From assembly GCF_003144395.1 (NCBI RefSeq), contig NZ_PENZ01000027.1:1-64000 (forward strand): DNA of 64,000 nucleotides, written 5' to 3'. The translations under genes were made by a program, and so were the position numbers. The stretch comes from Proteus faecis (GTDB lineage: Bacteria > Pseudomonadota > Gammaproteobacteria > Enterobacterales > Enterobacteriaceae). Of this stretch, positions 19,553 through 30,946 are shown piece after piece. The stretch's first letter is position 1. Every line of letters starts with the position of its first letter. Below the pieces are notes generated by a model. The model was given only the letters and a program-made list of their open reading frames with translations. It had not been told where the DNA came from and made no database searches.

Positions 19553-20812
19553 ATGAATCTTACCGAATTAAAAAATACGCCGGTATCAGAACTGATAGCA
19601 CTTGGCGAAAATATGGGGCTAGAGAACCTGGCTCGAATGAGAAAGCAAGACATTATTTTCTCTATCTTGAAGCAACACGCGAAAAGTGGAGAAGATATTT
19701 TCGGTGACGGTGTGCTGGAAATATTGCAGGATGGCTTCGGCTTCCTACGTTCCGCAGACAGTTCCTACCTTGCTGGTCCCGATGATATCTATGTTTCTCC
19801 AAGTCAAATTCGCCGTTTTAACCTTCGCACTGGTGACACCATCGCAGGGAAAATTCGTCCTCCTAAAGAAGGTGAGCGTTATTTTGCCCTCCTAAAAGTT
19901 AATGAAGTTAACTTTGATAAACCAGAAAATGCCCGCAGTAAAATCCTCTTTGAAAACTTAACACCTTTACATGCTAATAATCGTTTACGCATGGAGCGTG
20001 GTAATGGTTCAACAGAAGACTTAACCGCGCGTGTTCTTGACTTAGCGGCACCTATTGGCCGTGGTCAACGTGGTCTTATCGTTGCTCCACCAAAAGCAGG
20101 TAAAACCATGTTGCTGCAAAATATTGCAGCAAATATTGCTCATAACTACCCCGATTGTGTATTAATGGTACTTCTGATTGATGAACGTCCAGAAGAAGTG
20201 ACAGAAATGCAACGCTTAGTTAAAGGTGAAGTTATTGCGTCAACCTTTGATGAACCCGCTTCTCGCCACGTACAAGTTGCAGAAATGGTGATTGAAAAAG
20301 CGAAGCGCTTAGTTGAGCATAAAAAAGACGTTATTATCCTGTTAGACTCCATCACACGTTTAGCGCGTGCTTATAACACTGTTGTTCCTTCATCAGGTAA
20401 AGTGTTAACAGGTGGTGTGGATGCAAACGCATTACATCGTCCTAAACGTTTCTTCGGTGCGGCTCGTAATGTTGAAGAAGGTGGTAGCTTAACTATCATT
20501 GCTACAGCATTAGTCGATACGGGTTCTAAGATGGATGAAGTTATCTACGAAGAATTTAAGGGCACAGGTAATATGGAATTACACCTGTCTCGTAAAATTG
20601 CTGAAAAACGTGTTTTCCCAGCAATTGATTACAATCGTTCTGGTACACGTAAAGAAGAGTTACTGACGTCTCAAGATGAGCTACAAAAAATGTGGATCTT
20701 GCGTAAAATTATTCATCCAATGGGTGAAATTGACGCAATGGAATTCCTCATTAATAAGTTAGCAATGACTAAGACCAATGAAGAGTTCTTCGACTTTATG
20801 AAACGTTCATAA
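19553..20812 (+). CDS. rho: Transcription termination factor Rho
   Basis: A 419-aa hexameric RNA-dependent ATPase, the same length as E. coli Rho. The N-terminal helical part is followed by the cold-shock RNA-binding fold with RNP1 GFGFLR at 61-66. The Walker A loop is PPKAGKTM (179-186), the Walker B strand is [10 protein letters not shown], and the R-loop/Q-loop region is intact ([10 protein letters not shown]). ATG 19553. The long leader is consistent with autoregulation. Confidence 0.98.
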   Translation: MNLTELKNTPVSELIALGENMGLENLARMRKQDIIFSILKQHAKSGEDIFGDGVLEILQDGFGFLRSADSSYLAGPDDIYVSPSQIRRFNLRTGDTIAGKIRPPKEGERYFALLKVNEVNFDKPENARSKILFENLTPLHANNRLRMERGNGSTEDLTARVLDLAAPIGRGQRGLIVAPPKAGKTMLLQNIAANIAHNYPDCVLMVLLIDERPEEVTEMQRLVKGEVIASTFDEPASRHVQVAEMVIEKAKRLVEHKKDVIILLDSITRLARAYNTVVPSSGKVLTGGVDANALHRPKRFFGAARNVEEGGSLTIIATALVDTGSKMDEVIYEEFKGTGNMELHLSRKIAEKRVFPAIDYNRSGTRKEELLTSQDELQKMWILRKIIHPMGEIDAMEFLINKLAMTKTNEEFFDFMKRS

Positions 20813-20939
20813 AGTGTATTAACAAAGTGATTGAGCTGAGAATAGGATTAAAATAGTGTGCTCTATTACAGAATAAGTAATATCACCTCAATTTATATGC
20901 TGTTAAGCTCGTTTATTTTGTAAGAATGACGATATGATG

Positions 20940-20968
20940 AAAACGCCACAATAGTTGTGGCGTTTTTT
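20940..20968 (+). terminator. rho terminator
   Basis: AAAACGCCACAA and TTGTGGCGTTTTTT form a 12-bp stem around TAG with a T6 tail. It lies 127 nt after the rho stop. No other ORF lies between it and wecA at 21210; that 240-bp gap must hold the ECA operon promoter, which I cannot pinpoint. Confidence 0.92.
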
Positions 20969-21209
20969 GTTTTTTATGGATGTAATCCAAATTTAGATTG
21001 CAATATTTTAGTGAGATGTTGGTATATATATTGCATGTTTTGGTAATTGATAAAAATAGCGATGGCATCAATAAAAATAGTTAAGGAAAACTTATAATTG
21101 ATGAGGGGTGGTGGGTTTTGAATAAACTCGTCGTGGTGAGGCTGGAAAAAGAATAAAAACACATGGAAGCGTAAAATAACCAGCTATATTTATTATAGAG
21201 AACCGTACT

Positions 21210-22298
21210 GTGGATATACTAAAAATGAGCACAAGCGTTTTTTATGTGTTCTTATTTTCTTTCGCATTTTTATTCTTGGCTCGTAAAATTGCAAAGAAAA
21301 TTGGACTCGTAGATAAACCGAATTATCGTAAAAAACATCATGGATTGATCCCCCTAGTTGGCGGAATATCAGTCTATTTTGGTATTGTTTTCGCATTTTA
21401 TATTTCAGATATCTATATTCCTCATAAGGAATTGTATCTGGCATGTGCGGGACTTCTTGTTTTTATCGGCGCATTAGATGATCGCTTCGATATAAGTGTC
21501 AAAATTAGAGCAACAATCCAAGCTTTTGTTGGGATCGTGATGATGGTGGGGGCGGGGTTAAAACTCGACACACTAGGTCATGCTTTTGGTCCTTGGGAAA
21601 TGCATTTAGGGCCTTTCGGCTATATTGTTACACTTTTCGCGGTTTGGGCAGCAATCAATGCCTTTAATATGGTTGATGGTATTGATGGGTTATTAGGCGG
21701 TCTTTCTTGTGTCTCTTTTGGTGCACTTGGTATTTTATTATATCAAGGTGGCAACTCCGCTCTTGCATTCTGGTGCTTCTCATTTATCGCGGCAATTTTA
21801 CCTTATATCTTTTTAAACTTAGGCGTTTGCGGTAAAAAATTCAAAGTCTTTATGGGCGATGCGGGAAGTACACTGATTGGATTTACTATTATTTGGTTAT
21901 TGGTTGCATCCACACAAACTCAGCCTCGCCCAGTTAAAGCAGTAACTGCATTATGGATAATTGCTATCCCTCTTATGGATATGGTGGCAATTATGTACCG
22001 TCGTTTACGTAAAGGAATGAGTCCTTTCTCTCCAGACCGTCAACATATTCACCATTTGATTATGCGTGCAGGTTTTACCTCCCGCCAAGCTTTCATTCTG
22101 ATTACATTGTCAGCCGCGTTATTAGCCGCGATTGGTATTATCGGTCAGAACCTATCATTTGTACCTGAATGGTTTATGTTGGCATTATTCTTGCTTGCAT
22201 TTGTTATGTATGGTTATTGCATTAAACGCGCGTGGCGAGTCGCTCGTTTTATTAAACGACATAAGCGTCGCTTACGTAGAGCAACACAACAGCATTAA
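21210..22298 (+). CDS. wecA: UDP-GlcNAc:undecaprenyl-phosphate GlcNAc-1-P transferase
   Basis: A 362-aa polytopic inner-membrane enzyme that starts ECA (and usually O-antigen) by making lipid I, undecaprenyl-PP-GlcNAc. The catalytic motifs DDRFD near residue 90, FNMVDGIDG near 152 and DRQHIHH near 280 are intact. GTG 21210 aligns with the E. coli start; ATG 21225 is an alternative. The C-terminal tail is rich in Arg and Lys. It is the first gene of the ECA operon. Confidence 0.95.
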   Translation: MDILKMSTSVFYVFLFSFAFLFLARKIAKKIGLVDKPNYRKKHHGLIPLVGGISVYFGIVFAFYISDIYIPHKELYLACAGLLVFIGALDDRFDISVKIRATIQAFVGIVMMVGAGLKLDTLGHAFGPWEMHLGPFGYIVTLFAVWAAINAFNMVDGIDGLLGGLSCVSFGALGILLYQGGNSALAFWCFSFIAAILPYIFLNLGVCGKKFKVFMGDAGSTLIGFTIIWLLVASTQTQPRPVKAVTALWIIAIPLMDMVAIMYRRLRKGMSPFSPDRQHIHHLIMRAGFTSRQAFILITLSAALLAAIGIIGQNLSFVPEWFMLALFLLAFVMYGYCIKRAWRVARFIKRHKRRLRRATQQH

Positions 22299-22319
22299 TA
22301 TAAGCAGAGGTTTTTTAAC

Positions 22320-23387
22320 GTGATGAACTCGGAAAATAACGCCTCCCGACAGGGTGATCAGCCAGATAATGAACTCGATATTCGAGGTCTTTTTTGTGCA
22401 CTTTGGTCAGGAAAAAGCTGGATTATAGGGTTCGCTCTGCTTTTTGCCGTGATTGCACTGGGTGCATCTTATTTGATGCAACCCAAATGGAGTGCGATCG
22501 CAATGACAGAGAAACCAACGATTAATAACTTAGGCAGTTATTATTCGCAATCTCAATTCTTGCGCAATCTTGATACACAGATTAATCCAGCGGCACAAAC
22601 ATCCGCTTTAACTATTTCAGATGAAGCTTATCAAGAGTTTATTACTCAGGTTGCAGCATTTGATACACGTCGTGAGTTTTGGTTGCAAACGGATTATTTT
22701 AAACAGCGCAAAGAGAGTGATGAACAGGCTAATGCTGCATTATTGGATGAGTTAATTAACAATATTCAATTTACGCCTGCTGATGAGAAAAAATTAGTTA
22801 ATGATCAACTGAAACTTATCGCAGAAACATCAAAAGAAGCGAGCCAATTATTAAATGAGTATATTGCTTTTGCTAATAAAAGAGCATCTACCCATCTTAA
22901 TGATGAAGTAATAACAGCTTGGTCGACTAGAACTCAATCAATGAAAGCGCTAGTTAAACGCCAAGAAATGGCAGCTCAATCTGCGTATCAACGCCAAATT
23001 AACTTATTAGAGCAATCAATCAAAGTGGCTGAGAAACAAGGTATTTCTCAAAAACAAACCTCGATTGCGATTGATGAGTTACCGGATTCTAAACTGTTTC
23101 TGTTAGGTGTACCTCTGTTGCAATCACAGCTAGAAACTTTAATCGCCACAGGTGCTGATTTTGATAGTGATTACGATCAAAATACGGCAATGTTAGCGAC
23201 CCTTACTGTGGGCGCAAAATTACAAGACAACTTCCAAACTTACCGTTTTCTACGTACCCCTGAAGATCCTGTAAAACGAGATAGCCCTCGTCGTGCCTTT
23301 ATGATGGTACTTTGGGGCGCTATTGGCGTTTTAGTGGGTGCAGGTGTTGCATTAGTAAGACGCAGTTCATTAAAAAATAATAATTAA
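22320..23387 (+). CDS. wzzE: ECA chain-length regulator WzzE
   Basis: A 355-aa Wzz/PCP-1 family protein with two membrane helices (about residues 33-52 and 325-345) flanking a long periplasmic helical domain. It sets the modal length of ECA polymers together with WzyE. The conserved ELDIRGLF and [16 protein letters not shown] stretches are present. GTG 22320 is 9 nt after AGAGG; ATG 22323 is a close alternative. It follows wecA by 21 nt. Confidence 0.94.
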   Translation: MMNSENNASRQGDQPDNELDIRGLFCALWSGKSWIIGFALLFAVIALGASYLMQPKWSAIAMTEKPTINNLGSYYSQSQFLRNLDTQINPAAQTSALTISDEAYQEFITQVAAFDTRREFWLQTDYFKQRKESDEQANAALLDELINNIQFTPADEKKLVNDQLKLIAETSKEASQLLNEYIAFANKRASTHLNDEVITAWSTRTQSMKALVKRQEMAAQSAYQRQINLLEQSIKVAEKQGISQKQTSIAIDELPDSKLFLLGVPLLQSQLETLIATGADFDSDYDQNTAMLATLTVGAKLQDNFQTYRFLRTPEDPVKRDSPRRAFMMVLWGAIGVLVGAGVALVRRSSLKNNN

Positions 23388-23413
23388 ATTTTGTCATTGA
23401 TGACAATAACGAG

Positions 23414-23439
23414 ACATCAGGTGTTTCGGCACCTGATGT
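23414..23439. other. Perfect 10-bp hairpin between wzzE and wecB
   Basis: ACATCAGGTG (23414-23423), loop TTTCGG and CACCTGATGT (23430-23439) with no T run after it. It sits in the only sizeable gap (119 nt) inside the ECA operon. It could be a processing or stability hairpin that shifts expression between wecA-wzzE and the rest; this is an inference. Confidence 0.65.
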
Positions 23440-23506
23440 TGTGAGAATAAGGGCATATTGCTTTCCCAAAAATAAGCAATATAACAATGAAAAAAAGAGA
23501 GCCACT

Positions 23507-24637
23507 GTGAAAGTGTTGACTGTTTTTGGCACACGCCCTGAAGCGATAAAAATGGCACCTTTAGTGCACGCTTTAGCAAATGATGATTCGTTTGAAGCGA
23601 AGGTATGTGTTACGGCCCAACATCGAGAAATGCTTGATCAGGTATTAAATCTTTTTGAGATCAAACCAGATTACGATCTCAATATTATGAAACCAGGACA
23701 AGATTTAACGGATATTACCTGTCGTATTTTAGAAGGGTTAAAACCAGTATTAGCGTCATTTCAACCTGATGTTGTTTTAGTACATGGTGATACAACAACG
23801 ACTATGGCTGCAAGTTTAGCCGCATTTTATCAACGAATTCCAGTCGGACATGTGGAAGCCGGATTGCGTACTGGCAATCTTTATTCCCCTTGGCCTGAAG
23901 AGGCAAACCGCACCATTGCAGGACATCTTGCAATGTATCATTTCGCACCAACAGAAACTGCAAAATTAAATTTGGTACGAGAAGCGGTTGCGGATAAAAA
24001 TATTTTTGTCACAGGAAATACGGTAATAGATGCGTTGTTTTGGGTAAGTGATAGAGTGATGGGCAATCAAACACTCTTAAATGAGCTTGCTGTACACTAT
24101 CCATTTATTCAGCCTGACAAGAAAATGATCTTGGTAACAGGACATCGTCGAGAAAGCTTTGGTGGTGGTTTTGAACGGATCTGCCAAGCTTTAGCTGAAA
24201 TTGCATTAGCACACCCAGATGTAGAAGTTGTCTATCCTGTTCACTTAAACCCTAATGTGAGTGAACCTGTTCAACGTATCCTTCATGGTATTGATAATAT
24301 TAAGCTAATACAACCACAAGACTACCTCCCATTTGTTTATTTAATGAACCATGCTTACCTTATTTTGACCGACTCTGGTGGAATTCAAGAAGAAGCCCCT
24401 TCATTAGGTAAGCCAGTTCTTGTGATGAGAGACACGACAGAGCGCCCAGAAGCAGTTGAAGCCGGCTCTGTTCGTTTAGTGGGAACAGATACTAAACGTA
24501 TTGTTAGCGAAGTAACCTCTTTATTGACAGACGAAAACGCTTATCACCAAATGAGTAAGGCGACAAACCCTTATGGTGATGGTCATGCCTGCCAACGTAT
24601 TCTTGAAGCATTGAAAAAAAATCAGGTGACATTATGA
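23507..24637 (+). CDS. wecB: UDP-GlcNAc 2-epimerase (non-hydrolysing)
   Basis: A 376-aa GT-B fold epimerase that makes UDP-ManNAc for ECA. The residues Asp95 (VHGDTTTT) and Glu117 (HVEAGLRTG) and the HRRESFG loop near 213 are intact. GTG 23507 ([18 protein letters not shown]) matches the family start and length; the longer frame to 23441 runs into the hairpin region and has no homology. Its stop overlaps the wecC start by 4 nt. Confidence 0.96.
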   Translation: MKVLTVFGTRPEAIKMAPLVHALANDDSFEAKVCVTAQHREMLDQVLNLFEIKPDYDLNIMKPGQDLTDITCRILEGLKPVLASFQPDVVLVHGDTTTTMAASLAAFYQRIPVGHVEAGLRTGNLYSPWPEEANRTIAGHLAMYHFAPTETAKLNLVREAVADKNIFVTGNTVIDALFWVSDRVMGNQTLLNELAVHYPFIQPDKKMILVTGHRRESFGGGFERICQALAEIALAHPDVEVVYPVHLNPNVSEPVQRILHGIDNIKLIQPQDYLPFVYLMNHAYLILTDSGGIQEEAPSLGKPVLVMRDTTERPEAVEAGSVRLVGTDTKRIVSEVTSLLTDENAYHQMSKATNPYGDGHACQRILEALKKNQVTL

Positions 24638-25896
24638 GTTTTGAAACTATTTCTGTTATCGGCCTCGGCTACATTGGTTTACCTACAGCGGCAGCTTTTG
24701 CCTCTCGTAAAAAAAGCGTCATCGGTGTTGATGTTAATCAGCATGCAGTTGATACGATTAATAAAGGTCAAATTCATATTGTTGAGCCTGATCTTGATAA
24801 AGTCGTTAAACAAGCCGTTGAAGAAGGTCATTTAAAAGCCTATACCACGCCACAGCCAGCAGATGCTTACCTTATTGCTGTACCTACACCATTTAAAGGT
24901 GAGCACGAGCCTGATTTGGCTTATGTTGAAGCAGCCGCACGCTCTATCGCACCTGTATTAAAGAAAGGTGATCTTATTATTCTAGAGTCAACCTCACCAG
25001 TTGGCTCTACTGAAAAAATGGCAGAGTGGTTAGCGGAAGCTCGCCCAGACTTAACTTTCCCTCATCAACAAGGTGAAGATGCTGATATCGATGTTGCTTA
25101 CTGCCCTGAGCGTGTATTACCGGGACAAGTAATGATTGAACTTATCCGCAATGACCGTGTTGTGGGTGGTATGAACCGTAAATCGTCAGAGCGTGCAAGC
25201 GAGCTATACAAGATTTTCCTTGAAGGTGAATGTGTTATCACTAATGCGCGTACCGCGGAAATGTGTAAGCTGACTGAAAATAGCTTCCGTGATGTGAATA
25301 TTGCGTTTGCTAACGAATTATCCCTGATCTGCGCTGAGCAAGATATTAATGTGTGGGAGCTAATTAGCTTGGCGAATCGCCATCCTCGCGTCAATATTTT
25401 ACAACCCGGCCCAGGCGTTGGTGGGCACTGTATCGCTGTTGACCCTTGGTTTATCGTGTCACAAAATCCAAAACAATCCCGTTTAATTCACACTGCGCGT
25501 TTAGTTAATGATGGCAAACCTGTATGGGTTATTGATCAAGTTAAAGCTGCTGTTGCAGATTGCCTGACAGAGACAGGTAAACGTGCAAACGAAATTAAGA
25601 TTGCCTGCTTTGGCTTAGCTTTTAAGCCTAATATCGATGACTTACGTGAAAGTCCTGCAATGAATATCACTAAACAAATCGCTGATTGGCACAGTGGTAC
25701 GACATTAGCAGTTGAGCCAAATATTCATGAGCTACCAACAAAACTGAAGGGGATCACAGAGTTAGTATCAACAGAACAAGCACTGAAAGACGCTGATATT
25801 GTCTTAATGCTCGTTGATCACCAACAATTTAAAGCGATCCCAGGTAGTAAAGTGACTCAAAAATGGATTGTAGATACTAAAGGAGTATGGCGTTGA
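24634..25896 (+). CDS. wecC: UDP-N-acetyl-D-mannosamine dehydrogenase
   Basis: A 420-aa UDP-sugar dehydrogenase that oxidises UDP-ManNAc to UDP-ManNAcA, using NAD twice. The N-terminal Rossmann motif is GLGYIGLP, and the catalytic cysteine sits in [13 protein letters not shown] near residue 265. ATGA overlap with wecB and overlap with rffG at the 3' end indicate translational coupling. Confidence 0.96.
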   Translation: MSFETISVIGLGYIGLPTAAAFASRKKSVIGVDVNQHAVDTINKGQIHIVEPDLDKVVKQAVEEGHLKAYTTPQPADAYLIAVPTPFKGEHEPDLAYVEAAARSIAPVLKKGDLIILESTSPVGSTEKMAEWLAEARPDLTFPHQQGEDADIDVAYCPERVLPGQVMIELIRNDRVVGGMNRKSSERASELYKIFLEGECVITNARTAEMCKLTENSFRDVNIAFANELSLICAEQDINVWELISLANRHPRVNILQPGPGVGGHCIAVDPWFIVSQNPKQSRLIHTARLVNDGKPVWVIDQVKAAVADCLTETGKRANEIKIACFGLAFKPNIDDLRESPAMNITKQIADWHSGTTLAVEPNIHELPTKLKGITELVSTEQALKDADIVLMLVDHQQFKAIPGSKVTQKWIVDTKGVWR

Positions 25897-26960
25897 AACG
25901 CATTTTAGTTACAGGTGGAGCCGGTTTTATCGGCTCTGCTGTTGTTCGACATATTATTGAAAATACCAATGACAGTGTTGTTGTGGTAGATAAACTGACT
26001 TATGCCGGCAATTTAGAGTCATTAGCAACTGTCGCTGACAGTGAACGCTATGCCTTTGAGCACGTCGATATCTGTGATAGAGCTGAGCTTGATCGCTTAT
26101 TTGCTCAATATCAGCCAGACGTTGTTATGCACTTAGCGGCAGAAAGCCATGTTGACCGTTCTATCGATGGCCCTGCTGCGTTTATTGAAACCAATATTGT
26201 TGGTACTTACACCTTATTAGAAGCGGCTCGCCATTTTTGGCAAGTCTTGCCTGAAGGGAAGAAAGCGGCATTTCGTTTCCACCATATCTCAACAGATGAA
26301 GTGTATGGCGATTTAGAAGGTACAGATGATTTCTTCACTGAAACCACACCTTATGCGCCAAGTAGCCCATATTCTGCCTCTAAAGCGTCAAGTGACCATT
26401 TAGTTCGCGCTTGGTTACGCACTTACGGTTTACCAACCGTGATCACTAACTGCTCAAATAACTATGGTCCTTACCATTTCCCTGAAAAATTAATCCCATT
26501 AATTATCTTAAATGCAATTTCAGGAAAACCATTACCTGTTTATGGTAAAGGTGAACAGATCCGCGACTGGCTCTATGTTGAAGATCATGCTCGTGCTCTC
26601 TATTTAGTCGCAACAACAGCAACACCGGGTAAAACTTACAATATTGGTGGACACAATGAGCGTCGCAATATTGATGTTGTTAAAACGATTTGTGCACTAT
26701 TAGAAGAGTTATATCCAGCAAAACCGGAAGGTGTTGATCAATATGTCGATCTCATCACTTATGTGAAAGACAGACCGGGTCATGACCTGCGCTATGCGAT
26801 TGATGCAGCAAAAATTGAAGCAGAATTAGGCTGGAAACCAGAAGAGACATTTGAATCCGGCATTCGTAAAACAGTTTTGTGGTATTTAAATAACGAAACT
26901 TGGTGGAAACGTGTGTTAGATGGCTCTTATGCAGGTGAACGTCTAGGGCTTGGGAACTGA
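25893..26960 (+). CDS. rffG: dTDP-glucose 4,6-dehydratase (ECA)
   Basis: A 355-aa short-chain dehydratase that forms dTDP-4-keto-6-deoxyglucose for Fuc4NAc. Rossmann motif [18 protein letters not shown] and the catalytic YSASK are visible. I choose TTG 25893, 7 nt after AGGAG and overlapping the wecC stop; an ATG at 25887 is only 1 nt from that ribosome-binding site, so it is unlikely. It is a paralogue family of RmlB; the ECA context identifies it as RffG. Confidence 0.94.
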   Translation: MKRILVTGGAGFIGSAVVRHIIENTNDSVVVVDKLTYAGNLESLATVADSERYAFEHVDICDRAELDRLFAQYQPDVVMHLAAESHVDRSIDGPAAFIETNIVGTYTLLEAARHFWQVLPEGKKAAFRFHHISTDEVYGDLEGTDDFFTETTPYAPSSPYSASKASSDHLVRAWLRTYGLPTVITNCSNNYGPYHFPEKLIPLIILNAISGKPLPVYGKGEQIRDWLYVEDHARALYLVATTATPGKTYNIGGHNERRNIDVVKTICALLEELYPAKPEGVDQYVDLITYVKDRPGHDLRYAIDAAKIEAELGWKPEETFESGIRKTVLWYLNNETWWKRVLDGSYAGERLGLGN

Positions 26961-26981
26961 TTAAGTAAAGAAGGATAAATG

Positions 26982-27863
26982 ATGAAAGGTATTATTTTAG
27001 CGGGTGGCTCTGGTACACGACTGCATCCGATAACCAAAGGGGTATCGAAGCAGTTATTGCCTATCTATGATAAGCCCATGATCTATTATCCGCTTTCAGT
27101 TCTGATGCTTGCCGGTATTCGAGATATTTTGATCATCACAACACCAGATGATATGACTTCATTTCAGCGCTTATTGGGTGATGGTTCTGCATTTGGTGTT
27201 CATCTTCAATATAAAATTCAGCCATCTCCAGATGGCTTAGCCCAAGCCTTTATTTTGGGTGAGGAATTTATTGGTGATGATCATTGCTGTTTAGTTTTAG
27301 GCGATAATATCTATTTTGGTCAAGGATTTAGTCCAAAACTGAAACAAGTTGCACAACGTGAACGTGGTGCAACAGTTTTTGGTTATCAAGTGATGGATCC
27401 TGAACGATTTGGTGTTGTTGAATTTGACGATGATTTTAAAGTGTTATCTATCGAAGAAAAACCGGAACAACCTAAATCTAATTGGGCTGTGACGGGGCTT
27501 TATTTCTACGATAACCGAGTGGTTGATTTTGCCAAACGAGTTAAACCTTCGATTCGTGGTGAGTTAGAAATTACGTCGATTAATCAGATGTATCTTGAAT
27601 GTGGTGAACTTAATGTTGAACTACTGGGTCGTGGTTTTGCGTGGTTAGATACCGGAACTCATGACAGTTTAATTGAAGCCAGTACCTTTGTTCAGACCGT
27701 TGAAAAACGCCAAGGATTTAAAGTGGCGTGCCTTGAAGAGATCGCTTGGCGCAACGGTTGGCTCAGTGATGACCAAGTAAGAGAAAGTGCAAAATCACTG
27801 TCTAAAACGGGTTATGGTCGCTATCTATTGGATTTATTGCATGTCCGTCCTCGCCAATATTAA
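26982..27863 (+). CDS. rffH: Glucose-1-phosphate thymidylyltransferase (ECA)
   Basis: A 293-aa nucleotidyltransferase making dTDP-glucose, the substrate of RffG. It has the signature GGSGTRLHP near residue 8 and the metal site GDNIYFG near 110. Two in-frame ATGs occur (26979, 26982); the second is 6 nt from AAGGA and matches the family N-terminus MKGIILAGG. Its 3' end overlaps wecD by 23 nt. Confidence 0.95.
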   Translation: MKGIILAGGSGTRLHPITKGVSKQLLPIYDKPMIYYPLSVLMLAGIRDILIITTPDDMTSFQRLLGDGSAFGVHLQYKIQPSPDGLAQAFILGEEFIGDDHCCLVLGDNIYFGQGFSPKLKQVAQRERGATVFGYQVMDPERFGVVEFDDDFKVLSIEEKPEQPKSNWAVTGLYFYDNRVVDFAKRVKPSIRGELEITSINQMYLECGELNVELLGRGFAWLDTGTHDSLIEASTFVQTVEKRQGFKVACLEEIAWRNGWLSDDQVRESAKSLSKTGYGRYLLDLLHVRPRQY

Positions 27864-28554
27864 TTATCTTGAGTGGGAAAGTGAGTATTTCTCCCTCAAA
27901 ACAGGACGCCTTGAGTTTGATGCCCAAGCGCCTGCGTTAACAGGCGAACGGCTTGACGCTTTTGCTGTGGTTCAAGCTAAAGTCGCATCTTATGAGCTTT
28001 CTCTCATCGATAAACTCAGTCAATTAGGTTTTCAATTTGCGGAAGGTGAAATTGATTTTAAACTTTCAATTGGCACAGAAAATGCTTGTAAGAAAGCGAC
28101 AGAATATTGTTTTAGAAAAGCCAATGAAGATGATATCGATTTATTGATGGCAACGGCTACAGAAGCTTTTGTACAAAGTCGTTTTAGAGCACCTTGGTAT
28201 CAAGAAGGTGATAGTAGTCGTTTTTATGCATTATGGGTTAAAAAAGCGGTATTAGGTACGTTCGATGATATCTGCTTATTAACTTATGATGTTGAAAATA
28301 ATGTCAGTGGTTTTGTCACGTTACGCTATCTATCTGAAAATGAAGCAAGAGTGGGATTATTAGCAGTAATGCCCAACAGAATAGGACAAGGCATTGGTAA
28401 GCAACTGATGTCGGTCGCGAAGTTTTGGTGTCAACAACAAGGTATTTCCACCTTATATGTTGCAACACAGATCAGCAATATCGCAGCTTCGCGTTTATAC
28501 ATACACAGTGGTGGCTTAATCGAAAGTACCACTTATTGGTTATACAGGGGATAA
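27841..28554 (+). CDS. wecD: dTDP-fucosamine acetyltransferase
   Basis: A 237-aa GNAT-family enzyme that acetylates dTDP-4-amino-4,6-dideoxygalactose to dTDP-Fuc4NAc. The acetyl-CoA loop is [11 protein letters not shown], with [10 protein letters not shown]-like [10 protein letters not shown] upstream and [10 protein letters not shown] at the end. ATG 27841 lies inside the end of rffH. It is more divergent than its neighbours, as is common for this gene, with about 13 extra residues relative to the 224-aa E. coli protein. Identification rests on motif plus position. Confidence 0.9.
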   Translation: MSVLANINYLEWESEYFSLKTGRLEFDAQAPALTGERLDAFAVVQAKVASYELSLIDKLSQLGFQFAEGEIDFKLSIGTENACKKATEYCFRKANEDDIDLLMATATEAFVQSRFRAPWYQEGDSSRFYALWVKKAVLGTFDDICLLTYDVENNVSGFVTLRYLSENEARVGLLAVMPNRIGQGIGKQLMSVAKFWCQQQGISTLYVATQISNIAASRLYIHSGGLIESTTYWLYRG

Positions 28555-28555
28555 T

Positions 28556-29686
28556 ATGATTCCGTTTAATAAACCACCGGTTGTCGGCACCGAATTAGAA
28601 TACATGAAACAGGCTATGGAAAGTGGCAAGCTTTGTGGTGATGGCAATTTCACAAAGAAATGTGAAAAGTGGTTAGAAGAACAATTTCATTGTCATAAAA
28701 CGCTGTTAACACCCTCTTGTACAGCATCGCTTGAAATGGCTGCCATCTTATTAGATATCAAGCCTGGCGATGAAGTCATCATGCCAAGTTTTACCTTTGT
28801 TTCGACCTCTAATGCGTTTGTATTACGTGGAGCAACGATTGTTTTTGTTGATATTCGTCCAGATACCATGAATATCGATGAAACAAAAATTGAAGCCGCC
28901 ATTACAGATAAAACCCGTGCTATTGTTCCTGTTCATTATGCTGGTGTCGCCTGTGAAATGGATACCATTATGGCGATTGCGAAAAGACATAATCTGTTCG
29001 TGATTGAAGATGCGGCACAAGGTGTTATGTCAACTTACAAGGGTAAGGCTCTTGGGACAATTGGCCATATTGGTTGTTATAGTTTCCATGAAACTAAAAA
29101 TTACTCATCAGGCGGTGAGGGTGGTGCAACGTTAATTAACGATCCTGATTTAATCAATCGTGCAGAAGTTATTCGTGAAAAAGGGACTAACCGTAGCCAA
29201 TTTTTCCGTGGTCAGGTAGATAAATATACTTGGCGTGATATTGGTTCTAGCTACTTAATGTCAGATTTACAAGCAGCCTACCTGTGGGCTCAACTTGAAG
29301 AAGCTGAAAAAATTAATGAACGTCGTTTAGCATTTTGGCAAATTTACTATGATGCATTAACGCCATTAGCAGAAAAAGGCTTATTGTCACTTCCAATCGT
29401 GCCTGAAGGGTTAGAACACAATGCGCATATGTTCTATATCAAACTGAAAGATATTGAGCAACGTAGTGCGTTTAATGACTATATGAAAGAGCATGGCGTC
29501 TTAACGGTATTCCACTATGTGTCATTACACACCAGCCCAGCAGGTATGAAATTTGGTCGCTTTGATGGTGAAGATATTTTTACAACACAAGAAAGTGAGC
29601 GTTTAGTGCGTTTACCTATGTTCTACAATATGACAGAAGAAGAGCAGCAGACTGTTATTGGTCATATTCGCAACTTTTTTGCTTAA
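28556..29686 (+). CDS. wecE: dTDP-4-amino-4,6-dideoxygalactose transaminase
   Basis: A 376-aa DegT/DnrJ/EryC1-family PLP aminotransferase that aminates dTDP-4-keto-6-deoxyglucose with glutamate. The PLP lysine lies in HETKNYSSGGEGG near residue 180. It starts 1 nt after the wecD stop with AGGGG upstream, and is followed by wzxE after 3 nt. Length equals the E. coli enzyme. Confidence 0.96.
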   Translation: MIPFNKPPVVGTELEYMKQAMESGKLCGDGNFTKKCEKWLEEQFHCHKTLLTPSCTASLEMAAILLDIKPGDEVIMPSFTFVSTSNAFVLRGATIVFVDIRPDTMNIDETKIEAAITDKTRAIVPVHYAGVACEMDTIMAIAKRHNLFVIEDAAQGVMSTYKGKALGTIGHIGCYSFHETKNYSSGGEGGATLINDPDLINRAEVIREKGTNRSQFFRGQVDKYTWRDIGSSYLMSDLQAAYLWAQLEEAEKINERRLAFWQIYYDALTPLAEKGLLSLPIVPEGLEHNAHMFYIKLKDIEQRSAFNDYMKEHGVLTVFHYVSLHTSPAGMKFGRFDGEDIFTTQESERLVRLPMFYNMTEEEQQTVIGHIRNFFA

Positions 29687-29689
29687 ATT

Positions 29690-30946
29690 ATGTCATTAGC
29701 CAAAGCATCAATTTGGACAGCCGGATCAACCCTGATAAAAATTGGGGCTGGTCTGCTTGTCGTTAAGTTACTTGCAGTCTCTTTTGGTCCAACAGGCGTT
29801 GGGTTAGCGGGTAACTTTCGTCAATTAATTACCGTACTAGGCGTCTTGTCTGGTGCGGGTATTTTTAATGGTGTAACGAAATTAATCGCACAATATCAAG
29901 ATGATGATATTCAACGTAAAAAAGTGTTGGGTACTTCATCATCCATGATTTTGCTATTTTCCACACTATTGGCTATTTTATTTCTTCTTTTTTCTGCCCC
30001 CATTAGCCAAGTGTTATTTGGTGATGATTATCATCAATATCAGGATATTGTAAGAGCCGTTGCTTTTATTCAAATGGGGATAGCATATAGCAACTATTTT
30101 CTTGCTATATTAAAAGGTTATCGTGACGCAGCAGGCAATGCCTTATCTGTAATTGCCGGTAGCATTATTGGTGTTGTTGCTTATTATTTGTGCTATTTAT
30201 TTGCGGGTTATCACGGTGCATTAATTGGACTAGCATTAGTCCCAGCACTTATTTTATTTCCTGCTACATTTTTAGTAGTAAAACGTAAACGCTTCGCTTT
30301 ACGCGAGCTTAAACCTCATTGGGATAAGGCGATAGCAAGCCATCTTGGTAAGTTTACCATTATGGCAATACTGACCTCGATTACATTACCCGTCGCTTAT
30401 ATCATGATGCGTAACTTACTTGCTGAGCACTATAGCTGGGAAGACGTAGGGATTTGGCAAGGGGTGACCAGTATTTCAGATGCTTATTTGCAGTTTATTA
30501 CCGCATCGTTTTCAGTTTATTTACTGCCAACACTCTCCCGATTAACGCAAAAGAGTGATATTACCAAAGAGATTGTTAAGTCACTGAAGTTTGTATTACC
30601 TGTGGTAGCGGTTGCGAGTTTTATGGTGTGGTTATTACGTGATTTCGCAATTTGGTTACTGTTTTCAGATAAATTTGTCGCTATGCGTGATTTATTCGCA
30701 TGGCAACTTGTCGGTGATGTTTTAAAAGTAGGCGCTTATGTCTTTGGTTATCTCATCATAGCAAAAGCGGCACTGCGTTTTTATATCCTTACAGAAGTAA
30801 GTCAATTTGCCTTATTAACGCTATTTTCGCGTTGGCTTATTCCTGAACATGGCGCACTGGGTGCGGCTCAAGCCTATATGGCAACGTATATTATTTACTT
30901 CCTTCTCTGTAGTTCCGTTTTCGTGATTTATTGCAGGCGCAAATGA
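29690..30946 (+). CDS. wzxE: ECA lipid III flippase WzxE
   Basis: A 418-aa polytopic membrane protein of the MOP exporter superfamily with about 12 spans. It flips the undecaprenyl-PP trisaccharide across the inner membrane. The N-terminus SLAKASIWTAGSTLIKIGAGL is typical. The stop overlaps the wecF start (ATGA). Confidence 0.95.
   Translation: MSLAKASIWTAGSTLIKIGAGLLVVKLLAVSFGPTGVGLAGNFRQLITVLGVLSGAGIFNGVTKLIAQYQDDDIQRKKVLGTSSSMILLFSTLLAILFLLFSAPISQVLFGDDYHQYQDIVRAVAFIQMGIAYSNYFLAILKGYRDAAGNALSVIAGSIIGVVAYYLCYLFAGYHGALIGLALVPALILFPATFLVVKRKRFALRELKPHWDKAIASHLGKFTIMAILTSITLPVAYIMMRNLLAEHYSWEDVGIWQGVTSISDAYLQFITASFSVYLLPTLSRLTQKSDITKEIVKSLKFVLPVVAVASFMVWLLRDFAIWLLFSDKFVAMRDLFAWQLVGDVLKVGAYVFGYLIIAKAALRFYILTEVSQFALLTLFSRWLIPEHGALGAAQAYMATYIIYFLLCSSVFVIYCRRK

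Noticed and set aside
23441-23506. N-terminal extension of WecB by 22 residues
   Set aside because: No homology, lies in the intergenic gap just after the hairpin, and the family length is met from GTG 23507.
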